Shown here piece by piece: positions 27,149 to 36,044 of a stretch of DNA of 64,000 nt. Both the position numbers and the translations under genes were made by a program. The notes under the pieces are model-generated. The model searched no databases, had not been told where the DNA came from, and saw only the letters and a program-made list of their open reading frames with translations. The DNA is from Gammaproteobacteria bacterium (GTDB taxonomy: Bacteria; Pseudomonadota; Gammaproteobacteria; Pseudomonadales; JAUIET01): positions 1 to 64,000 of the forward strand of contig JAUIHW010000008.1 in assembly GCA_030431775.1 (NCBI GenBank). The letters run 5' to 3'. Positions within the stretch are counted from its first letter, which is position 1; every line of letters begins with the position of its first letter.

Positions 27149-27448
27149 ATGCAAGCGCTAACAATAAGAAACCTGCTGTTTGTGCTAGGCGCAAGTGTTT
27201 GGCCTTTGCTCGCTTTTGGACATGAGCCCGAGTTTGTGGTCCAGGCGAGCTTTATCGATATGCATACCGGGCCCGGGCGCGGTTACCCGAAGTTTTACGT
27301 GATCGCCAAAGGCGAATCCCTGAGGCCCATTAAGCAGCGGACCAGTTGGATTAAAGTGGAGGCTCACAAAGGTCACGTTGGCTGGATCAGGGCGCAGGAT
27401 CTGGAAAAAACCCGCAGTCGGGACGGTCGGCAAGTCCGGCTACCGTGA
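27149..27448 (+). CDS. Small secreted SH3-like protein, paralogue of the 22770 N-terminal domain
   Basis: The 99-residue product has a signal peptide (FVLGASVWPLLAFGHE) and a single SH3-like domain whose signature DMHTGPGRGYPKFYVIAKG nearly repeats the 22770 protein's DLHTGPGKGYPKFYVGEKG. It ends shortly after VGWIRAQDLEK. The barrel part that follows in the other copy is here encoded by the next gene, which it overlaps by four bases (GTGA). This suggests either a gene split or a fusion after a tandem duplication. Confidence 0.75.
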   Translation: MQALTIRNLLFVLGASVWPLLAFGHEPEFVVQASFIDMHTGPGRGYPKFYVIAKGESLRPIKQRTSWIKVEAHKGHVGWIRAQDLEKTRSRDGRQVRLP

Positions 27449-28125
27449 AGAGGCTGTTCGCAATGCAACTGAATAACTGTTTAGGAATGAGACGAGTGCT
27501 GAAAATTCTTGTCATGATACTTGCTTTGTGGCCCTCAACATGGGTTTTGGCCCATGGAGAAAACGACACAAATGAAGCCGAGATTACCCCTGAAGATCTG
27601 GACCGCGAAGAGTACATCGTACCTTGGATCGATACCGAGAATGCGGAAGTCAGTATTTTCGGAGGCGGGATAAATTTTGACAACTTTAATACCAAAGGCT
27701 CATACGGCGCTTCGCTTGCTTATCATATCAATGAAGACATGTTTCTCGAGTTGAGCTATTTGGAGTCTGAAGTCAGTGACTTTGAACTTCGCTCACTGGG
27801 CGCACCACAACTTCCTTCGGTCGAGGAACCTGTGTACTACACGAGCCTGTCTTTGGGTATGAACATGTTACCCGGTGAGATCTTCATTCTTGATCGATGG
27901 GTGTTCAGCTCGACATTCTATCTGATAGGTGGTGTCGGCAATACTAATTTCGCCGATGACGACAAGTTCACATTCAATGTGGGATTTGGTTACCGCGTCT
28001 ATCTGACTGATTGGTTGAGTCTCCGTTTGGAAGCGAGAGACCACATGTTTGACAATGAAATTCAAGGTGAAGAGGCGCTACGTCACAATTTCGAGTTTCG
28101 CCTGGGCACCAGCATCTTTTTCTAG
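27445..28125 (+). CDS. Outer-membrane beta-barrel protein, paralogue of 23474-24112
   Basis: The 226-residue product starts at GTG 27445 in a GTGA overlap; ATG 27487 would give a tidier signal peptide (MRRVLKILVMILALW). After LAHGEN comes an acidic spacer, then a barrel with strong resemblance to the 23474 product: SIFGGGINFDNF, AYHINEDMFLELSYLE, LGMNMLPGEIFI, GFGYRVYLTDWLSLRLEARDHMFD. It ends in a terminal Phe pair (GTSIFF). Forms the end of the SH3/barrel block that flanks the TlpA-DUF4266-DUF3570-ApbE set. Confidence 0.72.
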   Translation: MKRLFAMQLNNCLGMRRVLKILVMILALWPSTWVLAHGENDTNEAEITPEDLDREEYIVPWIDTENAEVSIFGGGINFDNFNTKGSYGASLAYHINEDMFLELSYLESEVSDFELRSLGAPQLPSVEEPVYYTSLSLGMNMLPGEIFILDRWVFSSTFYLIGGVGNTNFADDDKFTFNVGFGYRVYLTDWLSLRLEARDHMFDNEIQGEEALRHNFEFRLGTSIFF

Positions 28126-28179
28126 GCGCTGATTAAAGCACTTGGCTAAAATTTATAGAGTTTTCCGGATCCGAACATC

Positions 28180-28728
28180 ATGAAACGTTTCTTACAGTCC
28201 GTACTGCCTGCCAAAGTGTTGTCGGTACTCCTGCCGGTTGTCTGTCTGACGCTGGCGGGAATCTCTTCCTCGATTAATGCTGAGGAAAGCCTCAGTGATG
28301 AAGTACAAAACCTCAAACAGCAGGTGATTGAACTGAATCGCGATTTGTTCATTCTTGAAGAGGAGTTGTTGTTTCCTGCCAATACCCAGGTGGCAGTATT
28401 TCTGTCGATGGATGTCGGGGAGTTCTTTCAGCTCGATGCTGTAAACCTGAAAGTTGATGATAAGGAAGTGTCAAATTATCTGTATACCGAAAAACAGGTC
28501 GATGCTTTGTTCAGGGGCGGCATACAGCGGCTTTATGTGGGCAATGTGCGAAATGGCGAACATGAAATTAGCGCTTTTTTCACCGGGCGTGGTCCGCAAG
28601 GGCGGGACTTTCGTCGCGCTGTTACTCACAGGTTCACCAAGGACGGGGATGTTAAATACCTGGAGCTGAGAATCCGCGATTCGCTGCAACGACATCAACC
28701 GGAACTGACTGTAAAAGAGTGGCAGTAA
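28180..28728 (+). CDS. Exported coiled-coil protein of a TPR/Exb-type envelope locus
   Basis: The 182-residue product has a signal peptide (LSVLLPVVCLTLAGISSSINA) and a predicted coiled coil at about 37-65 (DEVQNLKQQVIELNRDLF). A beta-rich domain with VAVFLSMDVGEFFQLDAVNL and GGIQRLYVGNVRNGEHEISAFF follows. I do not recognise a named family; it is not a DNA-binding protein. It starts the rightward unit that runs to the TonB/AgmX-like gene, and its TAA overlaps the next ATG (TAATG). A structural part of that envelope complex is likely. Confidence 0.62.
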   Translation: MKRFLQSVLPAKVLSVLLPVVCLTLAGISSSINAEESLSDEVQNLKQQVIELNRDLFILEEELLFPANTQVAVFLSMDVGEFFQLDAVNLKVDDKEVSNYLYTEKQVDALFRGGIQRLYVGNVRNGEHEISAFFTGRGPQGRDFRRAVTHRFTKDGDVKYLELRIRDSLQRHQPELTVKEWQ

Positions 28729-30695
28729 TGATCAACCGCTCGGCACAACGGCCGTTGCGCTGCGTGGTGGCAAGCGTTTGCTGCCTGCTGGCAATGGTCA
28801 CTGTGGCGAAAGACCAAGCCGCACCGTCTGTGGCCCAATCCCTGGGTTACGGCGTAATGCTCTACGAGTATTTCCAGCGCAATAATTTTGCTGCTTTACG
28901 TGAGTTTGCTGTTGCTGAACAGCGGGGCAAGCTGGAAGGGCATGGGACACACCCCAAGTTGATGCGTGGCGGAATCAGCCTTGCATTTGGTATGGACCGA
29001 GAGGCTGAAAGAATTTTTCGAGAGCTTCTGAATGGGAGCTATTCGCAAGCGATAGAGAGCCAGGCCTGGTTTTACCTGGGTAAGATTGCCTACCAGCGTG
29101 GAAACTACGAACGTTCCAGGACGGTTCTTGCCAGCGTGGGTGCTGATTTACCGATTCACTTACAGGATGAATACCGCTCACTGGTCAGTCAATTGGCTCT
29201 GCGCTTTGAAGACTTTACACATGCGGAAAAGGCGCTTGAGCGAATTGCCGAAGATTCTCCTTACCGCGCCTATAGTCAATTCAATCTGGGTGCAGCGCTT
29301 CAAAAACGGTTTATTCGCTCGCAATATGATGGTGCGCCAAACTCCGATTGGTATCCAGCCAGTATTCGCCTCGACAGTGCGGGCGAAATGGCGCTGCGGC
29401 TTGACTACGACAATGCACAAGCACTGAGTCCAGATGAGTTTCGGGCACTGGCAGACCGCGCCTACCTGGCATCTGGATACGCTTTGTTGCAAGGAGAGCG
29501 CTATGGCGCTGCCATCGATCGATTCAAACGGGTACGATTGCAGGGGCCATATACCGCGAAAGCCATGCTGGGCTATGGCTGGGCGGAAGTGGAACGTGAA
29601 CAATTTGCAGCCGCTCTGACACCATGGGAGCATTTACTCGGCCAGTCTTTATTGAGCCCGGCGGTTCAAGAGGTTTATCTTGGTATTCCCTATGTCTATG
29701 AGAAACTGGGGGCTAAGGCCAAAGCACTGAGCGGATTCGAGCGCGCTGCTGTCAGTTATCGTGAAGAGATGGCCCGTATACGCAAAGCGACGGCAACTCT
29801 TAAAACGGCCAATATCATGGAGTTGTTCGTGGTCGAGCAAGCAGAGGGATTTGTTGACTGGGTCACTGCGCGTGATGACGTGGTGATCAATCCTCAATCG
29901 ACGTATCTTGCGGAACTGTTGGCGGGGCACGAATTTCAATCGACTTTTACTGATCTTCGTGACTTGTACGCGATGCAGGCGAACCTGGAGGATTGGCAGC
30001 GTCGGCTCGCGACTTTTGAGTACGCGATGGAAAGTCGTTATCAGGTCCGACAGAATGTTTTGCAGGGCGAGAAAATGGCGCTTCTGCAGAAAATCGGCAA
30101 ACTGGAGACAAAGCGCAACACACTTTATGAAGAGCTCAGCCGAATTGAAAGCGAAGGTGATGTCATTGCTGTTATGCCTGGACCGCAGCAGCGCAATGCT
30201 CGTCGCGCGATGGCTGCCAGGGACACGGCTGAAGGAATTATTGCTTCGGGTGGTGATGTTCGCGCTAAAGGAGAATGGGCAGCATTTCTGGCAGGGGTTG
30301 CTTTGTGGGATGCGCACGAGGTGTTCTCTGAGAATCTCTGGTCAGTTCGCAAGGATCTGCAGATCACTGATGAGGTGTTGCAACGCGCTTTTGATAAGAA
30401 AGAATCCATTGAACGCCTGCTGGATGAACAATTCGACCTGCAGGGCTACCGCAATAGAATTGCCAGTGCGCGACAGCAACTGAATGCAACTTTGCTGGAA
30501 AACAGCGCAGCAATTCAGCGAGCACAGAGTCAGTTGGTCGCGATGGCCAATCAACGTCTCGCACGACATTATCGAAGTATCGAAGCTAACCTGGCTCAAA
30601 CTCAGTTGGCTATCACCCGCCTGTATGACATTAACGCCTCGGCCCTGGATGCGGCCTCGCAACCACCCAGTGACATGGAGTCAAACCGTGAATAA
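28728..30695 (+). CDS. Large exported TPR/helical repeat protein
   Basis: The 655-residue product starts at ATG 28728 in a TAATG overlap; a signal peptide (VASVCCLLAMVTVAKD) follows. Tetratricopeptide-like helical pairs run through residues about 40-350 (AWFYLGKIAYQRGNYERSR, AEKALERIAEDSPYRAYSQFNLG). The C-terminal half has long coiled-coil-like helices (EDWQRRLATFEYAMESRYQV, RQQLNATLLENSAAIQRAQS). This looks like a periplasmic scaffold. It resembles in type, not in clear sequence identity, the TPR proteins of the Glt/Agl machinery. Ends overlapping the next gene's GTG start. Confidence 0.65.
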   Translation: MINRSAQRPLRCVVASVCCLLAMVTVAKDQAAPSVAQSLGYGVMLYEYFQRNNFAALREFAVAEQRGKLEGHGTHPKLMRGGISLAFGMDREAERIFRELLNGSYSQAIESQAWFYLGKIAYQRGNYERSRTVLASVGADLPIHLQDEYRSLVSQLALRFEDFTHAEKALERIAEDSPYRAYSQFNLGAALQKRFIRSQYDGAPNSDWYPASIRLDSAGEMALRLDYDNAQALSPDEFRALADRAYLASGYALLQGERYGAAIDRFKRVRLQGPYTAKAMLGYGWAEVEREQFAAALTPWEHLLGQSLLSPAVQEVYLGIPYVYEKLGAKAKALSGFERAAVSYREEMARIRKATATLKTANIMELFVVEQAEGFVDWVTARDDVVINPQSTYLAELLAGHEFQSTFTDLRDLYAMQANLEDWQRRLATFEYAMESRYQVRQNVLQGEKMALLQKIGKLETKRNTLYEELSRIESEGDVIAVMPGPQQRNARRAMAARDTAEGIIASGGDVRAKGEWAAFLAGVALWDAHEVFSENLWSVRKDLQITDEVLQRAFDKKESIERLLDEQFDLQGYRNRIASARQQLNATLLENSAAIQRAQSQLVAMANQRLARHYRSIEANLAQTQLAITRLYDINASALDAASQPPSDMESNRE

Positions 30696-33567
30696 CAGAC
30701 TGGCAAAGTTCTGTATTGGCGTGCTGCTAGCGAGTAATCTGCTGGCCTGCGGTGGATTCGATGCAACCGAGCGCAGCGAGCCCACGCTGGCCGATTTGCA
30801 ACAAGTGGCTCCGCCTCAGAAAGATGATGCATTGCCAGTGGTTAGTCGGCGGAAAGTGATCGACAGCTACCGCTCGCTATTGGAGATTACCGACGATCCT
30901 GAAATCCGGGCCAGGGCCATGGCGCGCCTGGGTGACCTGATGATGCTGGAGAGTGAGGAGCGTCAGCTGGACTCCGGGGAGACCCAACAAGCCGTCAACC
31001 GCCGCTACTACGATGAAGTGGTTGCCTACTACAGGCAGCTGCTGGCCGAGTATCCTGAGCGCGAGGGCAATGACTCTCTGTATTATCAGCTTTCTAAAGC
31101 GTACGACCTGGACGCTCGTCAGGAGGAATCTGCGGAAACCTTGGACCGATTGGTCAGAAAATATCCTGATTCACCATACGCTGCTGAGGCGCACTTTCGC
31201 AGTGGAGAACTGTTGTTTGCTGACCAACGATACCGTGAAGCCCAGCATGATTACGAACAGGTTCTACGTTTTGGGCTGGACACCCCATTTTTTGATAATG
31301 CTCTTTACATGAAAGGCTGGTGCGAATTTAAGCGCAGCCGTTATGAGGAGAGTCTGCTGTCGTACTGGCGGGTCATGAATCGCATATGGCCCAAAAACAC
31401 GGCGGTTGAGGACTTGCGCAAGAGCCATCAGAACCTGGTGGACGATACGCTGCGGGTTATGTCCCTGGCGTTTTCTTATCTAGATGGTCCTGTATCAATT
31501 CGCCAGCTGACGGCTGATGCCGGCAAGATGCACTACGAGCCGGTACTTTATGAACAGTTGGCCGAACTTTACCTGAGCAAGAAACGCTATAAAGATACTG
31601 CGGACACTTATCAGACATTTATTGATGTTTACCCCAACAGCGACCAGGCGCCGCTGTTTCACGTACGCCAGATAGATGCGTATGACAAAGGCAACTTTCC
31701 AACTCTGATTTTACCAGCCAAGCAGCAGTATGTAGAGAACTACGGCATCAATAGCTATTTCTGGAGCATCAAAGAGGAGGCTGTGCGCGACAGTCTTAAA
31801 CCAAAATTGCGCGAGTATCTGCAGGAGTTGGCGAAAGTGGCTCATGCCGATGCGCAGGAAATGAAGCAGATCTGGCAGAAAAACCTTGGCAATAAACGCA
31901 AGCTGGCCAAGCTTAAATTCACTGATGAAGACTATTTCGAGCAATACCGGCAGGCCGGGCGTTGGTATAAGGAATACCTGATGACCTTCCCCGATGCGGA
32001 CAACAGTAACGCGCTTTGGTTTCTGTATGCGGAAAGCCAATACGAAGCGCGTGACTATGCGGACGCCATCGGTACCTATCAACGCATAGCTTATGCGATT
32101 CCCGATCACCCCAAAGGTGCTGAAGCAGGCTATGCCGCCCTGTTGACCTATGACCAACACATTGAAACCCTGGCCGATCAACCGGCGGGTGTTAAAGAGC
32201 GCTGGGACGACAAACGGGTCGATAGTTCATTACGGTTTGCTGATACTTATCCTGGCGATCCACGAGCCAGCGCTGTTCTGCTGAAAGCATCGGAAGACCT
32301 GTTAGCACGGCAGCGTTACGCGGATGCTGTCAGCAATGCCAGACGATTGATAGACTGGCAACCGACGATCAATCAGAGACAACGCCTGGACGCTTGGCTG
32401 GTTATCTCTCATGGCGAGTTTGAACAACAGAATTATGCGGCCGCCGAGCAGGGATACCTGCAGGTACGCTCCTTGTTGCCCGGCGATGATCCACGCCTTG
32501 CCGGCATAACCGAGAACCTCGCCGCCAGTGTGTATAAGCAAGGTGAACAAAGCTTGGCCGACGGTAATGTTCGCGATGCAATCGACCAGTTTCTGCGAGT
32601 CGCCCGGGTTGCACCTACTGCAGCGATTGCCGTGAATGCGGAATTTGACGCGGCTACTCATATGCTGACCCTGGAAGCCTGGCCCGAGGCGATCACGGTT
32701 TTGCAGAGGTTCCGGCAGAAATATCCGAATCATGAATTGAGTAAGGAGGTACCCGCCAAGTTGATCCTTGCTTATCAGGAAAATGGACAATGGTTTGAGG
32801 CCGCCGAAGAACTTGATCAAATGGCGCGCAACGATGCGGATCCGAAAAGTGCCAGAACTGCAACCTATCTCTCAGCTGAGCTTTACCAAAAATCAGGCCG
32901 GGCGGATAAGGCGGTAGCACTTTTTGAGCGCTACGTTGCAAGCTATCCGCAGCCAATTGAACAGCAGCTGGAAGCCGTGTTTCAGTTGAGTGAGTTACAA
33001 CTGGCGGCTAACAATACTACGGAGTATGAAAAGTGGCTCAATAAAACGATTCAGATTGACCGCGATATGGGCGCGCAGCGCAGTGATCGCTCTCGTTACC
33101 TGGCCGCAAAAAGCAGCTTACATTTTGCGGATCAGCGGCGGGCACAATTTGAGTCGGTAAAACTGACTCTGCCATTGAAGAAGAGCCTTAAACGCAAGAA
33201 AACGGCGCTGCAAGCAGCACTGCAATCTTATGAGCAGCTGGCGAACTATCAGGTGGAGGAGTTTACAACTCGGGCTACCTTCAATATCGCCAATATCTAT
33301 GCACAACTGTCCAGTGATCTGATTAACTCCGAGCGTCCGCCGAATATGAATGAACTTGAACTCGCACAATACGAAGTTCTGCTCGAGGAGCAGGCGTATC
33401 CTTTCGAGGAACAGGCGATCGAGATTCATGAGACCAACGCTCGTCGCAGTTGGGCTGGAATATACGATGACTGGGTGCAGCGGAGTTTTGAGGCCTTGGC
33501 TGGATTGATGCCAGGGCGTTATAACAAAGAGGAAATCACCGAGGTGGCCGCCGATGCAATTCACTAG
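30688..33567 (+). CDS. Large TPR lipoprotein
   Basis: A 959-residue lipoprotein. The start is GTG 30688, overlapping the preceding stop. It gives a short signal peptide ending in the lipobox LLAC (VLLASNLLAC). An upstream in-frame extension to 30484 exists but would run through the preceding gene. Many TPR units are visible (LLAEYPEREGNDSLYYQLSK, LVRKYPDSPYAAEAHFRSGE, YAIPDHPKGAEAGYAALL, KYPNHELSKEVPAKLILAY), as in outer-membrane TPR proteins of the YbgF/GltE sort. It probably tethers the scaffold to the outer or inner membrane. Overlaps the next gene by 14 bases. Confidence 0.72.
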   Translation: MNNRLAKFCIGVLLASNLLACGGFDATERSEPTLADLQQVAPPQKDDALPVVSRRKVIDSYRSLLEITDDPEIRARAMARLGDLMMLESEERQLDSGETQQAVNRRYYDEVVAYYRQLLAEYPEREGNDSLYYQLSKAYDLDARQEESAETLDRLVRKYPDSPYAAEAHFRSGELLFADQRYREAQHDYEQVLRFGLDTPFFDNALYMKGWCEFKRSRYEESLLSYWRVMNRIWPKNTAVEDLRKSHQNLVDDTLRVMSLAFSYLDGPVSIRQLTADAGKMHYEPVLYEQLAELYLSKKRYKDTADTYQTFIDVYPNSDQAPLFHVRQIDAYDKGNFPTLILPAKQQYVENYGINSYFWSIKEEAVRDSLKPKLREYLQELAKVAHADAQEMKQIWQKNLGNKRKLAKLKFTDEDYFEQYRQAGRWYKEYLMTFPDADNSNALWFLYAESQYEARDYADAIGTYQRIAYAIPDHPKGAEAGYAALLTYDQHIETLADQPAGVKERWDDKRVDSSLRFADTYPGDPRASAVLLKASEDLLARQRYADAVSNARRLIDWQPTINQRQRLDAWLVISHGEFEQQNYAAAEQGYLQVRSLLPGDDPRLAGITENLAASVYKQGEQSLADGNVRDAIDQFLRVARVAPTAAIAVNAEFDAATHMLTLEAWPEAITVLQRFRQKYPNHELSKEVPAKLILAYQENGQWFEAAEELDQMARNDADPKSARTATYLSAELYQKSGRADKAVALFERYVASYPQPIEQQLEAVFQLSELQLAANNTTEYEKWLNKTIQIDRDMGAQRSDRSRYLAAKSSLHFADQRRAQFESVKLTLPLKKSLKRKKTALQAALQSYEQLANYQVEEFTTRATFNIANIYAQLSSDLINSERPPNMNELELAQYEVLLEEQAYPFEEQAIEIHETNARRSWAGIYDDWVQRSFEALAGLMPGRYNKEEITEVAADAIH

Positions 33568-34369
33568 CAGGCTGTTACGCCATTCTGGTCTGATTCTGCT
33601 GAGTGTTCTGATCAGCGGTTGTGCGGCGCTGGACCCTTACATCAACCCTTATTATGAAGACGACCCGGCGGATTCGGAGGTGCCGTCCGCAGCGGAGTCG
33701 GCTGCGACCAGCGAGGAAAGCAACGCCGAATGGGACCGGGTAGTAGGGCGTGAACGCAGGCCGGATTCGCAGCCTCGAGCTGCCGAGCAAAACCAGGGAA
33801 GCACGGTGCAGGGAAGTGCTGCACAGGATGCCAGTTTGCTGGCAACTGCAGGGCCCAATCCTTACTACGTTGACGTGCGCCGGGTAGGTAGTACCGTCAG
33901 TGCCGAATTTACCCGGGGAATCAGTGCGATAGAAGCCGGGGACTGGCCACTGGCGCAGACAGTTTTTGAACGACTCAGCAAACAACAAAGCAAGCTCAGT
34001 GGCCCATGGCTTTATCTTGGGGTTGCGCAAGAGGCTCAGGGAGATCTTGAGCAGGCAAAAAACAGTTATGAAAAGGCACTGGCGGTCAATCAACACAACC
34101 AGGAAGCCTACAACCGGCTGGGTTTACTGCTGCGTAAGCAGGGTGACTTCAACGGAGCCGAGCAGGTCTATCAGCGGGCGATTGGGGTTTGGCCGGCGTA
34201 TGAGCCCATTCGGCTGAATCTTGGCATACTGTATGAGTTATATCTGGGTGATCTCGGAAAAGCCTTGCAACAGTATGAAATCTACCAAAGCCTGTTAGCG
34301 GAGCCGGACCGCCGGGTTGGTGGCTGGATCAAGGACCTTCAACGCCGACTGGAGGTGAGCGCATCATGA
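33554..34369 (+). CDS. TPR lipoprotein
   Basis: The 271-residue product has a lipoprotein signal with lipobox LISGC (Cys-23), a Ser/Glu/Ala-rich low-complexity linker (about residues 35-95), and three tetratricopeptide units at about 115-230 (GPWLYLGVAQEAQGDLEQAK, EAYNRLGLLLRKQGDFNGAE, PIRLNLGILYELYLGDLGKA). It is similar in plan to AglT/GltE-type TPR lipoproteins of myxobacterial gliding systems. Coupled by short overlaps to both neighbours. Confidence 0.75.
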   Translation: MQFTSRLLRHSGLILLSVLISGCAALDPYINPYYEDDPADSEVPSAAESAATSEESNAEWDRVVGRERRPDSQPRAAEQNQGSTVQGSAAQDASLLATAGPNPYYVDVRRVGSTVSAEFTRGISAIEAGDWPLAQTVFERLSKQQSKLSGPWLYLGVAQEAQGDLEQAKNSYEKALAVNQHNQEAYNRLGLLLRKQGDFNGAEQVYQRAIGVWPAYEPIRLNLGILYELYLGDLGKALQQYEIYQSLLAEPDRRVGGWIKDLQRRLEVSAS

Positions 34370-34677
34370 GCATGCAACTGGTTCGAATGCTGTTGCTCAG
34401 TTTGCTGGCCAGCTCGACGCTGTTCGCGCAGGATAATAACGACGAAGTCATCAACCTGCAGGGAACGTTCCAGGGTAATAGAGAGCAACCTCGCGTCCTG
34501 TATATTGTGCCCTGGCAGCAACCGGGTGGGCCTCCCGAACTGGAGCGGCCGGTCAGTGGTGATATCAACCAGCTTTTCGAACCCATTGACCGCAATAGTT
34601 TTCAGCGCGAATTGAAGTACTTCAAGTTTTTGCAGGAAGGTGATCAGAATTCCACCAATCCAAAGCTTTTTGAGTAA
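34366..34677 (+). CDS. Small exported protein of the TPR/Exb locus
   Basis: The 103-residue product has a clear signal peptide (MLLLSLLASSTLFAQ) and a short mature part containing RVLYIVPWQQPGGPPELERP and an amphipathic C-terminal helix (FQRELKYFKFLQ). I recognise no family. It overlaps the TPR lipoprotein gene by four bases (ATGA) and precedes the exbB-like gene by 66 bases. The conserved-looking IVPWQ..G.PP core suggests a structural linker. Confidence 0.6.
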   Translation: MSMQLVRMLLLSLLASSTLFAQDNNDEVINLQGTFQGNREQPRVLYIVPWQQPGGPPELERPVSGDINQLFEPIDRNSFQRELKYFKFLQEGDQNSTNPKLFE

Positions 34678-34743
34678 CGGAGTGTGCGGTATACCGCTAC
34701 ACTTGTTTGAAATGCACCATCTTTAAAGACAAGGGAAGAAACT

Positions 34744-35418
34744 ATGGACATGGCAACTCTTATTGCCTTCTTTCAGAATGGCGGCCCATTCATGTACCCG
34801 ATCGCTATTGTATTGGGTATTGGTCTGGCCATTGCCATCGAGCGCTTCATATTTTTATCGGGCGCGAAAAGCAGCAACCGGCGTGCGTTTGATCAGATGT
34901 TGCCTATGTTGCAGAAGCGCGACTACAAAAATGTGATCGGCTTCGCACAAAAGTCCAAGGCGCCGGTAACCCGGATCATCGCTGCTGGTGTCGCGCGAAC
35001 AGCGACGACCCAGCGTCGCGATGAAGTTGAATACGCAATGGATGAGGGCGTGCTGGAAGCCCTGCCCCGCCTGGAGCGGCGCACACAATATCTTGCTACG
35101 CTGGCCAATATTGCTACCTTGTTAGGTCTGCTCGGCACTATTATCGGCTTAATCGCAGCATTTACCGCGGTTGCCAACGCCGATCCGGCTGAGAAGGCGA
35201 CTCTGCTGTCACAGTCAATTTCCATCGCCATGAATACGACTGCGTTTGGCTTGATGGCGGCTATCCCTCTGTTGCTATTGCATTCGTTTCTGCAGTCGAA
35301 AACGTCTGAGATTATCGACAGTCTGGAAATGGCAACGGTCAAATTTCTGAATATGTTAGGGGATTCGCGCGCGATTGCATCGAAGACTCGAGCTGAAGAC
35401 AGCGCCAATCCTGCCTAA
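34744..35418 (+). CDS. MotA/TolQ/ExbB proton-channel family protein
   Basis: Inner-membrane stator or motor subunit using proton flow. The 224-residue protein has three spans: about 16-36 (YPIAIVLGIGLAIAIERFIF), about 118-140 (IATLLGLLGTIIGLIAAF) and about 160-184 (TTAFGLMAAIPLLLLHSFL). The channel threonines of this family are present in LLGTIIGLI and NTTAFGL. The large cytosolic loop between spans one and two is typical of TolQ/ExbB. Followed by two ExbD-like genes and a TonB/AgmX-like gene. Confidence 0.9.
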   Translation: MDMATLIAFFQNGGPFMYPIAIVLGIGLAIAIERFIFLSGAKSSNRRAFDQMLPMLQKRDYKNVIGFAQKSKAPVTRIIAAGVARTATTQRRDEVEYAMDEGVLEALPRLERRTQYLATLANIATLLGLLGTIIGLIAAFTAVANADPAEKATLLSQSISIAMNTTAFGLMAAIPLLLLHSFLQSKTSEIIDSLEMATVKFLNMLGDSRAIASKTRAEDSANPA

Positions 35419-35438
35419 GGCTATTTCGAGAAAACGTA

Positions 35439-36044
35439 ATGCGGCGAATGCGACACAGGCATCGGGAAGAGGCCGAACTGAACATTACTGCCTTCATGAA
35501 TCTGATGATCGTGTTGGTTCCAGTACTGTTAATGACCATGGTCTTTTCTCACATCACCGTATTGGGGCTGACTCTACCGGATGCGGCAACCAGTCCGAAT
35601 ACACCTGATGAAGATAAGCATATCGAGCTTGTCGTTCGACAGGATGAGTTGCAGGTGTACTATCCGCGCGGCTTTCTGTTGAAGCGTATTCCAAAAACTG
35701 AAGTGCTCGCCACTGATGACAGCGGCGCAGCCGCTCGTTCGACCAGTACAGCGCCAGCAGCGGGTGAGGAGGTCAGTCCGGATGACGCTTTTGAGCATGA
35801 CTATGAGCTGTTGGCGCAGGTACTTCAGGAAGTAAAGCGGCTACTCAAGGAAAAAGACATCGATAAACGGGATATCACCATTCTGTCCGAACCGGATACG
35901 GATTACCAGACCATCGTCAGCTTGATGGACGCATCGCGGTCTTTTAAAGCCGTGGTGGCGGGCTCTGTCGTTAATGCGGAATTGTTTCCCGAAGTGTCTT
36001 TGGGCGATGCGCCGGTATTACCTGATCAGGTGGCGAGCCAATGA
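35439..36044 (+). CDS. ExbD/TolR-like protein with Asn in place of the proton-carrying Asp
   Basis: The 201-residue protein has one N-terminal span in the ExbD/TolR context LNITAFMNLMIVLVPVLL. Aligned by eye to TolR (INVVPLLDVLLVL), the conserved protonatable Asp is Asn-21 here. The periplasmic part carries the peptidoglycan-binding/dimerisation fold (HIELVVRQDELQVYY, DKRDITILSEPDTDYQTIV). A Ser/Thr/Ala-rich insert lies at about 85-105. It follows exbB after 20 bases and overlaps the second exbD-like gene by four bases. It may be a non-conducting partner subunit. Confidence 0.85.
   Translation: MRRMRHRHREEAELNITAFMNLMIVLVPVLLMTMVFSHITVLGLTLPDAATSPNTPDEDKHIELVVRQDELQVYYPRGFLLKRIPKTEVLATDDSGAAARSTSTAPAAGEEVSPDDAFEHDYELLAQVLQEVKRLLKEKDIDKRDITILSEPDTDYQTIVSLMDASRSFKAVVAGSVVNAELFPEVSLGDAPVLPDQVASQ

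Noticed and set aside
30484-30687. In-frame N-terminal extension of the large TPR lipoprotein
   Set aside because: It would overlap the preceding gene by over 200 bases and bury the lipoprotein signal that starts at GTG 30688.
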